Assembly: GCA_035948855.1 (NCBI GenBank)
Contig: DASZIT010000081.1
Coordinates: forward strand, 1-36,153
DNA: 36,153 nucleotides
Direction of reading: 5' to 3'
Origin: DASZIT01 sp035948855
Lineage (GTDB): Bacteria; Actinomycetota; Acidimicrobiia; Acidimicrobiales; RAAP-2
The first letter of the stretch is position 1. Each line of letters opens with the position of its first letter. This document shows positions 1 through 7,329 of the stretch, in pieces. The notes under the pieces are model-generated. The model was not told the origin of the DNA. It searched no databases and saw nothing but the letters and a program-made list of their open reading frames with translations. Position numbers and translations under genes: made by a program.

Positions 1-626
1 AACATCTCCGGCGTCAGCCGGCCCGTATTCGTATTGTAGCGCGAGCAATGGTAGCTGGCGAACAGCACCCCCTCGTCGGCGGCCAGTTTGCGGAACGGGA
101 ACCCGATGTTCGGCTCGGCGTCGGCGCCCAGCAGCCGGAGCGGCAGCGAGAAGTCCAACGCCAACTCGAGGTAGATGTCGAAGAATTCGGGGCGGAGGAT
201 GAGGGCGTCAAGATGGGCGTCGAGATGGCTGACGTCGAATCCCCATAGCACGGCCCGCTCGATCTGGGCCCGGCTCTCCCGGCGGACCTCGTCGAGGTCG
301 GCGTGGTCCCACATGTCGGTGATGGTCCGGGGGAATCCGCCGTCGCCGTCGAGGAGGGACGGAGCCTGGGTGATGGGACCCCATCGGAACAGGTCGTGCT
401 CGGCGTTGAGGGTGAGCCGGACGCCGACATCTTCGCCCCGGTAGCGGGAAGCGGCCTCGCGGGCCCACGGGGCCGGCACCATCAACGACGCCGAGGTGCC
501 GATCCCCTCGCGCAGCGATTCGAACACGCCGTCATTGGCTGCGTGGCAGAAGCCCAACTCGCAGCAGTGCAACAGCAGCAGTTTGGCGTCGGCGGGGTAG
601 TCCAGGCGCTCGGCGACCGATGGCAT
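1..626 (-). CDS. ChbG/HpnK (YdjC-like) carbohydrate deacetylase family protein, C-terminus cut by window edge
   Basis: Reading the minus strand from ATG 626 gives an open frame of 208 codons that leaves the window at base 1, so the C-terminus is missing. The pattern LLLLHCCELGFCHAAN, then GTSASLMVPAPW, GVRLTLNAEHDLFRWGPIT and SHLDAHLDAL follows the YdjC/ChbG fold, whose members are metal-dependent deacetylases of N-acetylated sugars. Family members usually read H-A/C-D-D-L-G at the first motif and G-[IV]-H-L-T-L at the second. Here the acidic pair is Cys-Glu and the second-motif His is Arg, so the metal site looks altered and the activity is uncertain. A TACGGT hexamer (633-638) lies exactly 6 nt upstream of the ATG, fitting a leaderless transcript and supporting this start. 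Fold assignment is fairly firm; substrate is unknown. Confidence 0.75.
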   Translation of the reverse strand, partial: MPSVAERLDYPADAKLLLLHCCELGFCHAANDGVFESLREGIGTSASLMVPAPWAREAASRYRGEDVGVRLTLNAEHDLFRWGPITQAPSLLDGDGGFPRTITDMWDHADLDEVRRESRAQIERAVLWGFDVSHLDAHLDALILRPEFFDIYLELALDFSLPLRLLGADAEPNIGFPFRKLAADEGVLFASYHCSRYNTNTGRLTPEM

Positions 627-651
627 GACCCGACCGTAGCGTGTACCTGGT

Positions 652-900
652 TCAGGCGGCGCGCCCGGAATGCCGGCCGCGTCCGGGTCCGTCCGAGCGG
701 TGATCGGCGGGGTCATGGGCGGCCAGCAAGGCCCGGGCGGCGGCGATCCCCTGGCGCCCGATCAGCCGGGTGCGCTCGTCGAGACGCCACTCCGGTGGCC
801 GCGGCTCGGATGCCGACGGTGCCGGTTCAGCGGTGTTGCCCCCGGCCAGAGGGAGTTCGGGTTGGTGTGCCGGCTTCCGGCTCGGACGGTTACTTCTCAT
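652..900 (-). CDS. Small conserved actinobacterial protein of unknown function (82 aa)
   Basis: An 82-residue protein with a disordered, Pro- and basic-rich N-terminus and a compact core around WRLDERTRLIGRQGIAAARALL, followed by a Gly/Arg-rich tail. The core resembles a short helix-rich segment seen in unannotated small proteins of Acidimicrobiia (recollection, not searched). No catalytic motif, signal peptide or membrane segment is visible. ATG 900 is preferred over TTG/ATG-like codons further up because a CATGCT hexamer (907-912) lies 6 nt before it, as for several other leaderless genes here. It lies 25 nt upstream of the deacetylase-like gene on the same strand and is divergent from the LLM oxidoreductase at 938. 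Function not recognised. Confidence 0.6.
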   Translation of the reverse strand: MRSNRPSRKPAHQPELPLAGGNTAEPAPSASEPRPPEWRLDERTRLIGRQGIAAARALLAAHDPADHRSDGPGRGRHSGRAA

Positions 901-937
901 GGTGACAGCATGACAATTGGGTGTATCACTGAGGTCC

Positions 938-1927
938 ATGAGCGCAACCGCCGATCCCGCCCCTGCCGGACGCTATGGGATCACCATCCCGTTCGACGGG
1001 GTAACCCTGGCGGAACATCGCAGGTGGTACCGGGAATTGGTCGAGCTGGGCTACACCGACGTCTGGTCGGCGGAGACCGACGGGACCGACGGCCTCACCC
1101 CGTTGGCCCTGGCCGCGGCGTGGGAGCCCGACCTCCGGCTCGGGGTGGCCATCATCCCCGCCTACACCCGGGGACCGGCGTTGCTGGCCCAGAGCGCGGC
1201 GGCCATGGCCGAAGCCGCGCCGGGGAGGTTCGCCTTCGGTCTCGGGACGTCTTCCGACGTGATCGTCGGCCGCTGGAACGCCGCCGAGTTCGTGGAGCCC
1301 TACAAGCGGGTCCGTGACACCATCAGGTTCCTGCGCTCGGCGCTGGCGGGGGAGAAGGTCGACCACGAGTACGACACCTTCACCGTCCGAGGCTTCCGCC
1401 TGGCCCGCCCGGTCGAGCACCCGCCGCCGATCTTCCTGGCCGCCTTGCGTTCGGGCATGCTCCGCCTGGCCGGTCGGGAGGCCGACGGGGTCATCGTCAA
1501 TTGGCTGTCGGCCGGGGATGTGGCCACGGTGAAGCCGGAGGTCGGGGCGGACATCCCCATGGCCGCCCGGATCTTCGTGTGCCCGTCGGAGGATGCCGAC
1601 ATGGTGCGCAAGGTCGGTCGCCGGATGATCGCCGCCTACCTCAACGTCGGCGTCTACGCCGAGTTCCACCGGTGGTTGGGGCGGGGACCGGTGCTGGAGC
1701 CGATGTGGGAGGCGTGGCAGGCCGGCGACCGCAAGCGGGCGCTGGAGGTCATCCCCGACGAGGTGGTGGATTCGCTGGTCGTCCACGGGTCGTTCGACGA
1801 GTGCCGGGCCCACGTGGGCCGGTACGTGGCCAACGGCATCGACATCCCGGTGATGGCGGTGATGCCGATCGGTGTCGACCTGGGTGAGGCGATACGCGGC
1901 CTGGCGCCCCCCTGGGACGCCGGTTGA
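938..1927 (+). CDS. LLM class F420-dependent oxidoreductase (TIM barrel)
   Basis: A 329-residue luciferase-like monooxygenase-fold protein. The N-terminal strand GITIPFDG, the block GYTDVWSAETDGTDGLTPLALAA, the LRLGVAIIPAYTRGPALLAQSAAAMAEAAPGRF segment and the FGLGTSSD turn are typical of F420-binding LLM reductases. A later CRAHVGRYVANGIDIPVM segment closes the barrel. Such enzymes use reduced F420 (less often FMN) to reduce or oxidise small organic substrates in the cytoplasm; the substrate cannot be inferred. ATG 938 is preferred over an in-frame TTG at 917 because it has GAGGT just upstream and matches the usual family N-terminus. It converges on purE with only 13 nt between the two stop codons. 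Confidence 0.85.
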   Translation: MSATADPAPAGRYGITIPFDGVTLAEHRRWYRELVELGYTDVWSAETDGTDGLTPLALAAAWEPDLRLGVAIIPAYTRGPALLAQSAAAMAEAAPGRFAFGLGTSSDVIVGRWNAAEFVEPYKRVRDTIRFLRSALAGEKVDHEYDTFTVRGFRLARPVEHPPPIFLAALRSGMLRLAGREADGVIVNWLSAGDVATVKPEVGADIPMAARIFVCPSEDADMVRKVGRRMIAAYLNVGVYAEFHRWLGRGPVLEPMWEAWQAGDRKRALEVIPDEVVDSLVVHGSFDECRAHVGRYVANGIDIPVMAVMPIGVDLGEAIRGLAPPWDAG

Positions 1928-1940
1928 GGCTGGCCGTCGG

Positions 1941-2432
1941 CTAACTGTTGTAGCGGGCGACCATCTCGGCATCCTGGTCCCGGACCTGCTCGGCCAGTTC
2001 CTTGATGAACCGGTCCTGCTCCACCGCCAGCCGCTCGTCGGAAAGGGCCATGATCCGCACGGCCAGGAGCCCGGCGTTCCGGGCGCCGTTGACCGCCACC
2101 ACCGCGACCGGGACGCCCTTCGGCATCTGGACCATGGCCAGCAGCGAGTCGAGCCCGCCGAGGTTGGCCAGCGCCACCGGGACCCCGATCACCGGGACCG
2201 GGGTGGCGGCGGCCAGGACGCCGGCCAGGTGGGCGGCACCCCCGGCGGCGGCGATGATCACCTTGATCCCGTTGGACGACGCGTTCCGAGCGAACTCGAT
2301 GGCGTCGTCCGGGGTCCGGTGGGCCGAGATGACCCGGACCTCGACCTTCACCCCGAAGGACCGGAGGACCTGAACGGCGTCGTCCATGACCGTCGCGTCG
2401 GACCCACTTCCCATGACGATGGCAACTGACAT
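1941..2432 (-). CDS. purE: PurE: N5-carboxyaminoimidazole ribonucleotide mutase
   Basis: A 163-residue class I PurE, the normal length. It converts N5-CAIR to CAIR in purine synthesis. The start MSVAIVMGSGSDATVMDDA contains the phosphate-binding SGSD loop, followed by the signature VRVISAHRTPDDAIEFA and the AAAGGAAHLAGVLAAATPVPVIGVP block; the ALANLGGLDSLLAMVQMPKGVPVAVVAVNGARNAGLLA stretch completes the octamer-forming core. The open frame runs upstream to about 2831, but the family start and a CAGAAT hexamer six bases before ATG 2432 fix the beginning here. purK, which makes its substrate, is not in the window. It is divergent from the LLM gene at 2592 across 159 bp. Confidence 0.95.
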   Translation of the reverse strand: MSVAIVMGSGSDATVMDDAVQVLRSFGVKVEVRVISAHRTPDDAIEFARNASSNGIKVIIAAAGGAAHLAGVLAAATPVPVIGVPVALANLGGLDSLLAMVQMPKGVPVAVVAVNGARNAGLLAVRIMALSDERLAVEQDRFIKELAEQVRDQDAEMVARYNS

Positions 2433-2578
2433 ACGGGCATTCTGCCGTAACTGCGGGTGACGCACACGTTGGCGGTCCGGCTCCCAGGGCGGAGGCACCG
2501 CCGGGCCGGTACGGTGGGCGGCCGTGGTGATCGCCACGATCCGGGGTGACGATGACCGTGGCCGAGGACCGGAGCCAA

Positions 2579-2584
2579 AAGGAG
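2579..2584 (+). promoter_or_regulatory. Strong Shine-Dalgarno site deciding a GTG start
   Basis: AAGGAG lies 7 nt before GTG 2592 and fixes the start of the LLM gene. It is one of the clearest ribosome binding sites in the window, contrasting with the many genes here that have none. Confidence 0.8.
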
Positions 2585-2591
2585 AATCAGC

Positions 2592-3497
2592 GTGCGCATC
2601 GGAGCGATGTTCGACATTGACCAGCCCATCGACAACGTGGTCGGCCAGGTGGCCTCGATGGCATCGGCCGGCATCGAGACGGCCTGGACATCGCAGATCT
2701 TCGGGTACGACGCGCTGACGGTGTTGGCGGTGGTCGGTCGTGAGGTCCCCGGCATCGGCCTCGGGACCGCGGTGGTGCCGACCTATCCGCGGAACCCGGT
2801 GATGCTGGCCGCCCAGGCGCTGACCGTCCAAGCCGTCACCGGCGGCCGTCTCACCCTGGGGATCGGGCTCTCACACCAGGTGGTCATCGAGAACGTCTTC
2901 GGCCAGTCGTTCGACAAGCCGGCCCGCCACATGCGGGAGTACCTGTCCATCCTGATCCCGATCCTCGAGGGAGAACAGGTCTCCTTCACCGGCGAGACCC
3001 TCCGGGCCTCCACCTTCGGGCCGCTGGGGATCACCGCCTCGCCGGCACCGGTGTTGGTGGCCGCCCTCGGGGACACCATGTTGGGCATCGCCGGCCGGAT
3101 GGCGTCGGGGACCATCACCTGGATGACCGGTCCGGCCACCATCGAATCCCACACCGTGCCGACCATTCGGGCAGCGGCAGCCAAGGCCGGGCGCCCCGAA
3201 CCCCGGGTGGCCGTCGGGTTGCCGGTCTGCGTCACCGCCGACGCCGACGCCGCCCGGGCCAAGGCGGCGGAACTGTTCGCCATCTACGGGACCCTGCCCT
3301 CCTACCGGGCGATGCTCGACCGGGAGGGCGCGGCCGGACCCGCGGATGTGGCCATCGTGGGCACCGCCTCCGAGGTGGTCACCCAGATCCTGCGTTTCGC
3401 CGACATCGGGGCCACCGACTTCGCCGGCGCCCCGTTCGGCTCCGGTAAGGAGATCAAGGCGTCGATCGACGTCCTCGCCGGTCTGGTCAACGCCTGA
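2592..3497 (+). CDS. LLM class F420-dependent oxidoreductase
   Basis: A 301-residue LLM-fold enzyme resembling the TIGR03564-type F420-dependent group. The N-terminus MRIGAMFDIDQPIDNVVGQV, the block GIETAWTSQIFGYDALTVLAVVGREVPGIGLGTAVVPTYPRNPVMLAAQALTVQ split around the flavin-like cofactor site, GGRLTLGIGLSHQVVIENVFG, and the C-terminal IVGTASEVVTQILRFADIGATDF are all family features. Expected role is a cytoplasmic F420H2-dependent redox reaction on an unknown substrate. Not part of an obvious operon: purE diverges upstream and the DsbA-like gene converges 12 nt downstream. The GTG start is supported by the ribosome binding site at 2579-2584. Confidence 0.88.
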   Translation: MRIGAMFDIDQPIDNVVGQVASMASAGIETAWTSQIFGYDALTVLAVVGREVPGIGLGTAVVPTYPRNPVMLAAQALTVQAVTGGRLTLGIGLSHQVVIENVFGQSFDKPARHMREYLSILIPILEGEQVSFTGETLRASTFGPLGITASPAPVLVAALGDTMLGIAGRMASGTITWMTGPATIESHTVPTIRAAAAKAGRPEPRVAVGLPVCVTADADAARAKAAELFAIYGTLPSYRAMLDREGAAGPADVAIVGTASEVVTQILRFADIGATDFAGAPFGSGKEIKASIDVLAGLVNA

Positions 3498-3509
3498 ACC
3501 GGCGGCCGC

Positions 3510-4118
3510 CTACCGGGCGATGCGGGTGTGCTTGAACTCGTTCAACTCCGGATGGTCCTCGAGCAACTGAACGATCCCGTCAATGGTGGAGCGGGCCACC
3601 TCGCCGTCTCCTTGAGGACGGGTCATCAGCCGGGCAAACACCGCTCGATCGCCCACGATGAAGGTGGGGACTCCGAATACCTCCAGCTCGTCGACCACCC
3701 GCTCGTGTTCGGAGCGCGCCACCTTTCGGGCCCATCCGGCTTCGACTTCGGCCATGACGGCATCGGGGTCGGCCCCGGCCCGAGCCAGCGCGTTCCGAAC
3801 CACCGCCGGGTCACGAAGGTCTCCTCCGTCGTCGTGGCGGGCGGCAAACAGGGAACGGTGGACGGAGAGGAAGTGCTCGGGAAATCGGTCACGGACCACC
3901 AGCCCGGCCTCCAGGGACAGGAGGTCCGGGGTGTGGGCGGGGTCGTCCCAGGCGGGGGTGCCACCCTCCTCGACGTGGGTTTGATTCAGAAAGAAGGGAA
4001 CGAAGGTGATGTCCCAGTCGGCCCCGGCGGCGAGCCCGTCGAGAAGGTGCTCATGGGCATTCCGGGCGAACGGGCACCGGTAGTCCCAAGTGACGGCGAA
4101 TTGCGCAGTTGAAGGCAT
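3510..4118 (-). CDS. DsbA family (FrnE-like) thioredoxin-fold oxidoreductase
   Basis: A 202-residue protein with a thioredoxin fold split by a helical insertion, as in DsbA/FrnE and 2-hydroxychromene-2-carboxylate isomerase relatives. The N-terminal strand FAVTWDYRCPFARNAHEH places the active-site helix at C15-P-F-A, with the second Cys of a CxxC motif absent. GVPTFIVGDRAVF carries the cis-proline loop. A single Cys suggests a monothiol or glutathione/mycothiol-linked transferase or isomerase rather than a disulfide oxidase (inference). No signal peptide, so cytoplasmic. The frame is open back to 4220, but ATG 4118 starts directly on the first strand. Confidence 0.8.
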   Translation of the reverse strand: MPSTAQFAVTWDYRCPFARNAHEHLLDGLAAGADWDITFVPFFLNQTHVEEGGTPAWDDPAHTPDLLSLEAGLVVRDRFPEHFLSVHRSLFAARHDDGGDLRDPAVVRNALARAGADPDAVMAEVEAGWARKVARSEHERVVDELEVFGVPTFIVGDRAVFARLMTRPQGDGEVARSTIDGIVQLLEDHPELNEFKHTRIAR

Positions 4119-4182
4119 GTTTGTGCAACCCCGCCCGGGGTGACTCCATTCCGGGGGTTGGATCCCCGGAATGGTGGGGCGA

Positions 4183-4791
4183 TCAGACCAGGCGCCGGCC
4201 GACCATGCCGAGGGCGACACCGATGGCCATCCCCCCGAGGACGTCGGAGCCGTGGTGGGCCCTCAGGTGGATCCGGCTGGCACCGATGAGCCCGGCGCAG
4301 CCGAACAGCAGGGCGCTTCCGCCCAGGTCGCCGGGCTCGGAGAGCACGGTGGCGGCACAGAAGGCAGCCAGGGTGTGACCACTGGGAAAACTGCTGGTGG
4401 TGGGCTCGCGAAGCGGAACGATGTTGTCCCCCAGCCGCAGATCGGAACCGTCGGGCCGGGGCCGCCCGATGACCGCCTTGAGGATGGCGTTGACCACGCT
4501 CGACTCGGCGCCGGCCACGGCCAGGGCCCGCACCGCTCGGTTGCGGCGTGACCCGGGGTGGCGGGCCCGCCAGGCGGCGGAGGCGGCCCAGAGCAGTCCG
4601 TGGTCACCGAGTCCGGAGACGATCCGGGCCACGGTGTCGGGAACCGGCTTGCCCCGCAGCGGTTCGAACCAGCCGTCGACCCGGTCATCGAGCATCTGCA
4701 CCATGTCACCGAAGGAAAGGGAGCTGGGATCGACCGGCTCGGCGAGACTCCCGTTGAGCTCACGGCGTGCGGTGCGGTCCGGGGTTGTCAT
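4183..4791 (-). CDS. PAP2 superfamily phosphatase
   Basis: A 202-residue type 2 phosphatidic acid phosphatase-like protein. All three motifs are present: K105-X6-R112-P113, FPSGH (135-139, catalytic H139) and SR (172-173) with H179 and D183. Hydrophobic stretches around residues 60-75, 140-150 and 158-172 would embed it in the membrane. Likely substrates are lipid phosphates or isoprenoid diphosphates. Its ATG overlaps the stop of the upstream nuclease gene (ATGA, 4788-4791), so the two are translationally coupled, an odd pairing functionally. The open frame extends to 4950, but that part lies wholly within the nuclease gene. Confidence 0.85.
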   Translation of the reverse strand: MTTPDRTARRELNGSLAEPVDPSSLSFGDMVQMLDDRVDGWFEPLRGKPVPDTVARIVSGLGDHGLLWAASAAWRARHPGSRRNRAVRALAVAGAESSVVNAILKAVIGRPRPDGSDLRLGDNIVPLREPTTSSFPSGHTLAAFCAATVLSEPGDLGGSALLFGCAGLIGASRIHLRAHHGSDVLGGMAIGVALGMVGRRLV

Positions 4792-5612
4792 GCCGCCCCC
4801 TGGGCAACCAGCGCGGCCATGGCCGGGGCGGCATCGGCCGGATTCCCACCGAAGGCCGGGCAGAATTCCTGAAATCGGCAGAACTTGCACAACGGCGAAG
4901 TCTGCGGCCGGAAATCCTCGGACACACAGGCCCGCTCGACCGCCGTCCACACCGCCAGGGCCTTTTGGCGTTGGCCGGAGATCGCCTGCTCGGAAGGCCG
5001 GGCGATGATGGCGGTGGGCTCTTTCAGGTGGAGGAGGCGAACCTCGACCGGTCGCCGACCCAGGACCTCGGAGCAGAGGAGGGCGTAGATGTTGACGCCG
5101 ACCAGCTTCGACTGTTCGAAGGCGACGGACGGCGCTCTCCCGGTCTTGTAGTCGACGACGATCAACTCGCCCTCGGGGGTCAGGTCGAGGCGGTCGATGA
5201 TGCCCCTCAGCCGGAGGTCGCCCAGGCGCGCCTCGAGGGTCACCTCGATGCCGATCGGGTTGACGTCATTGGGGTCTTCGAGCCGGAAGTAGTTCTTGAC
5301 GAGGTCTTCGGCGTCACCCCGGAAGCCGTCGACATCACCCGGCGGCAGCTCCAGTTCGATCCATTCCGGGTCGACCTGGAGGTCGTCCCAGGCCGACTCC
5401 AGCTCGGCCAAGGCCGCGCCCAGGCTCCGCTCCCCCTGCGGGTGGCGCCAGAACAGGCGCTCCAACGCCGAGTGGACGAGGGTCCCCTTGACCGTCCAGA
5501 TGGTGGGGGGCTCGGGCAGTCGTTCGATGGCGGTGAAGCGGAACGCCAGCGCACACTGGCGAAATGTCGTCACTTTCGAGGGAGACAACGACCGGGGGAG
5601 TTCGAAGGGCAT
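4788..5612 (-). CDS. RecB-like PD-(D/E)XK nuclease with 4Fe-4S cluster (Cas4/AddB C-terminal type)
   Basis: A 274-residue stand-alone nuclease. The N-terminus LSPSKVTTFRQC supplies the first cluster cysteine (C20), GTLVHSALE holds the family His/Glu region, GIIDRLD and VVDYKTGRAP give the catalytic Asp and (D/E)XK, and CKFCRFQEFC near the C-terminus supplies the remaining three cysteines. This four-Cys layout encloses a 4Fe-4S cluster as in Cas4 and AddB. It resembles the actinobacterial RecB family exonuclease group that includes M. tuberculosis Rv2119 (recollection). No helicase domain and no CRISPR neighbours. A TAGTCT hexamer (5620-5625) 7 nt before ATG 5612 suggests a leaderless message. 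Confidence 0.85.
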   Translation of the reverse strand: MPFELPRSLSPSKVTTFRQCALAFRFTAIERLPEPPTIWTVKGTLVHSALERLFWRHPQGERSLGAALAELESAWDDLQVDPEWIELELPPGDVDGFRGDAEDLVKNYFRLEDPNDVNPIGIEVTLEARLGDLRLRGIIDRLDLTPEGELIVVDYKTGRAPSVAFEQSKLVGVNIYALLCSEVLGRRPVEVRLLHLKEPTAIIARPSEQAISGQRQKALAVWTAVERACVSEDFRPQTSPLCKFCRFQEFCPAFGGNPADAAPAMAALVAQGAA

Positions 5613-5638
5613 CGACGACAGACTACGACCCGGGTGTC

Positions 5639-6523
5639 TCAGTGACGTTGATCGAATGCCCCGATGATCGATTCGGCCACCCGATCGGGTCGTTGCAGCG
5701 GGCCGAAATGGCCGATTCCGGTCATGACCTCGACGGTGCTGGCCGGGATCCGTTCGGCATTGGCCTGGAGAAAGGAGCTGGCGGGGGACCCGGTGTGCTC
5801 ACCGGAAGTGAGGCGGACATGACACCCGATCTCGCCGAGACGGGAGTACGCATCATGGGAGGCGGCGTGGGCATAGACCTCGGCTTCGTCTTCCCGACGG
5901 CAGAGCAGCCGTATCGTCTCCCGGTCCCCTCCCTCCTCGGCGGGCACGGTTTCGAAGCCGTAGTCGACGTAGGCCTGGAGCGCATCGGGATCGAGGTCGT
6001 CGAAGGGCGGCTTGGACGAGAAATTGAGAAAGGCGTCGGTGGGCGACGGAAACGTCTCCCGACGCCGACGGGCGGCATCGGACATGCCGTTTCCTTCGAG
6101 CTCGGGCGGTGGGCCGGGAAACACGACGGGTTCGTAGCAGTAGAGCGAGCGGAACGCACCCGGCCGCCGCTCCTCGGCCAGCAGCACCGATGCCCCACCA
6201 CACGAATGCCCGAATCCGTAGGGGCGGTCGAGCCCGAGGTGATCGATGGCGGCCAGCACGTCGGTGGCGAACCCCGACCAGCGGAAGTCCCCGTCGGCCG
6301 GGGAATCCGACCGACCGTGGGCGCGCAGATCGATGCCCCAACAGTGGAAATTTGCGGTCAGATGGCGGGCCATCGGCGCCAATACCCCGGCGCAGAAGCC
6401 GGTGGCGTGGACCAACAGCAGGTCGGGCCCCTGCCCCCCGAAATCGTAGGTGGCGATCTCGAGACCGTCCGAAGTGGTGCAAGACCCGCGAATCGGCTCC
6501 CGCTGGTCAATCGTGGTGTCCAC
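5639..6523 (-). CDS. Alpha/beta hydrolase
   Basis: A 294-residue alpha/beta hydrolase. LLLVHATGFCAGVLAPMA is the oxyanion-hole region, WGIDLRAHGRSD the conserved strand-turn, GHSCGG the nucleophile elbow with catalytic Ser, and GIGHFGPLQRPD carries the catalytic His. The acid should lie in VRLTSGEHTGSP. Substrate unknown; soluble, cytoplasmic. The frame continues up to TTG 6565, but GTG 6523 is chosen because a TAACGT hexamer (6531-6536) sits 7 nt before it. Divergent from the DedA gene at 6607. Confidence 0.85.
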   Translation of the reverse strand: MDTTIDQREPIRGSCTTSDGLEIATYDFGGQGPDLLLVHATGFCAGVLAPMARHLTANFHCWGIDLRAHGRSDSPADGDFRWSGFATDVLAAIDHLGLDRPYGFGHSCGGASVLLAEERRPGAFRSLYCYEPVVFPGPPPELEGNGMSDAARRRRETFPSPTDAFLNFSSKPPFDDLDPDALQAYVDYGFETVPAEEGGDRETIRLLCRREDEAEVYAHAASHDAYSRLGEIGCHVRLTSGEHTGSPASSFLQANAERIPASTVEVMTGIGHFGPLQRPDRVAESIIGAFDQRH

Positions 6524-6530
6524 GGAGGTG

Positions 6531-6536
6531 ACGTTA
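6531..6536 (-). promoter_or_regulatory. -10 hexamer TAACGT of a leaderless GTG start
   Basis: TAACGT followed by 7 nt and then GTG 6523. It decides the start of the alpha/beta hydrolase in favour of GTG over the upstream TTG. Predicted from sequence only. Confidence 0.5.
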
Positions 6537-6606
6537 TCGGAGGGGGCCCGGTATCGAACGTGCAACTGACAACGGCACCGACCAGGTCGGTTAGATTGAC
6601 CCGCTC

Positions 6607-7239
6607 ATGGAGCATTTTCTGCAGAACTGGGGCTATCTGGCCGTCTTCGCCCTGACCTTGCTGTCCACCATGCTCATCCCGGTCGGATCGGAACTGGCCA
6701 TGATCTACGGCGGGGTGTTGGCCAGCGGCCAGGTTCCGAACGAGCCCCACCACCTGCAGCTGGCACTGGTGATCGTGGCCGCCCTCGGCGGTGAGTTGGT
6801 CGGCTCCTTCCTCGGATACTCCATCGGCTACTTCGGGGGCAGGCCGCTGGTCGACCGGCTGGGCAAGTACGTCCTGCTCACCCACAAGGATCTCGACCGG
6901 GCGGAGGCATGGCTCGATCGACGGGGGGAGGCGTTTGTCTTCTTCGGCCGTCTGATCCCGCTGGTGCGGTCGTTCGTGTCGGTGGCCGCCGGGTTGGGCG
7001 AGATGACCGTCGGGAAGTTCGCGGTGTTCACCGTGGCCGCCTGTGCCATCTGGTCGACGGCGTTGGTCAGTCTGGGGTACAACCTCGGATCCACCTACCA
7101 ACATGTGGTGAAGGACTTCAGCTACGCCGGCTACGTGGCCGCTGTCCTGGTGGTGATCCTCATCGTCGGGATGTTCGCCCTCCGGATCCGAGCGGTGCGC
7201 CTCGAGCGGGGCGCGGGCCCGGCTCACCGCCGGCGCTGA
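6607..7239 (+). CDS. DedA family membrane protein
   Basis: A 210-residue polytopic protein of the DedA/SNARE-associated (VTT) family, proposed to act as lipid flippases or transporters. Features are the N-terminal YLAVFALTLLSTMLIPVGSELAMIYGG re-entrant region with the conserved acidic residue, GGELVGSFLGYSIGYFGGRPLVDRLGKY, the signature FVFFGRLIPLVRSFVSVAAGLGEM with both arginines, and a C-terminal membrane helix VAAVLVVILIVGMFAL ending in a basic tail. Length is typical. TAGATT lies 9 nt before the ATG. Stands alone, divergent from the hydrolase gene. Confidence 0.9.
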   Translation: MEHFLQNWGYLAVFALTLLSTMLIPVGSELAMIYGGVLASGQVPNEPHHLQLALVIVAALGGELVGSFLGYSIGYFGGRPLVDRLGKYVLLTHKDLDRAEAWLDRRGEAFVFFGRLIPLVRSFVSVAAGLGEMTVGKFAVFTVAACAIWSTALVSLGYNLGSTYQHVVKDFSYAGYVAAVLVVILIVGMFALRIRAVRLERGAGPAHRRR

Positions 7240-7279
7240 GGGCACCGTCGGCATGGACCGCTCGGGCGCACCCTTCGGG

Positions 7280-7285
7280 TAGCTT
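7280..7285 (+). promoter_or_regulatory. -10 hexamer TAGCTT ahead of a possible leader ORF
   Basis: TAGCTT is followed by 6 nt and GTG 7292, the same geometry as other leaderless starts here. It would start the transcript on the leader ORF rather than on the ATG of the next gene. Confidence 0.4.
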
Positions 7286-7291
7286 TCGAGT

Positions 7292-7321
7292 GTGGCCGAA
7301 TTCCCGAGCGACTCCGAGTAG
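7292..7321 (+). CDS. Possible leaderless 9-codon leader ORF (MAEFPSDSE)
   Basis: GTG 7292 opens nine codons ending in TAG at 7319-7321, eight bases before ATG 7330 of the next gene. The encoded peptide would be MAEFPSDSE. There is no ribosome binding site before ATG 7330, so ribosomes loading at the leaderless GTG and re-initiating would be one way to translate the downstream gene. The peptide has no recognisable stalling motif, and chance occurrence cannot be excluded. Confidence 0.35.
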   Translation: MAEFPSDSE

Positions 7322-7329
7322 CGGGCCGC

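Noticed and set aside
1..70. First read as a uracil-DNA glycosylase end because of SYHCSRYNTNTGRLT
   Set aside because: The full upstream frame from 626 follows the YdjC/ChbG family, not a glycosylase; the resemblance is local.
2433..2831. N-terminal extension of the purE frame
   Set aside because: It overlaps the LLM gene start in antisense, has no conserved residues, and purE proteins start at MSVAIVMGSG.
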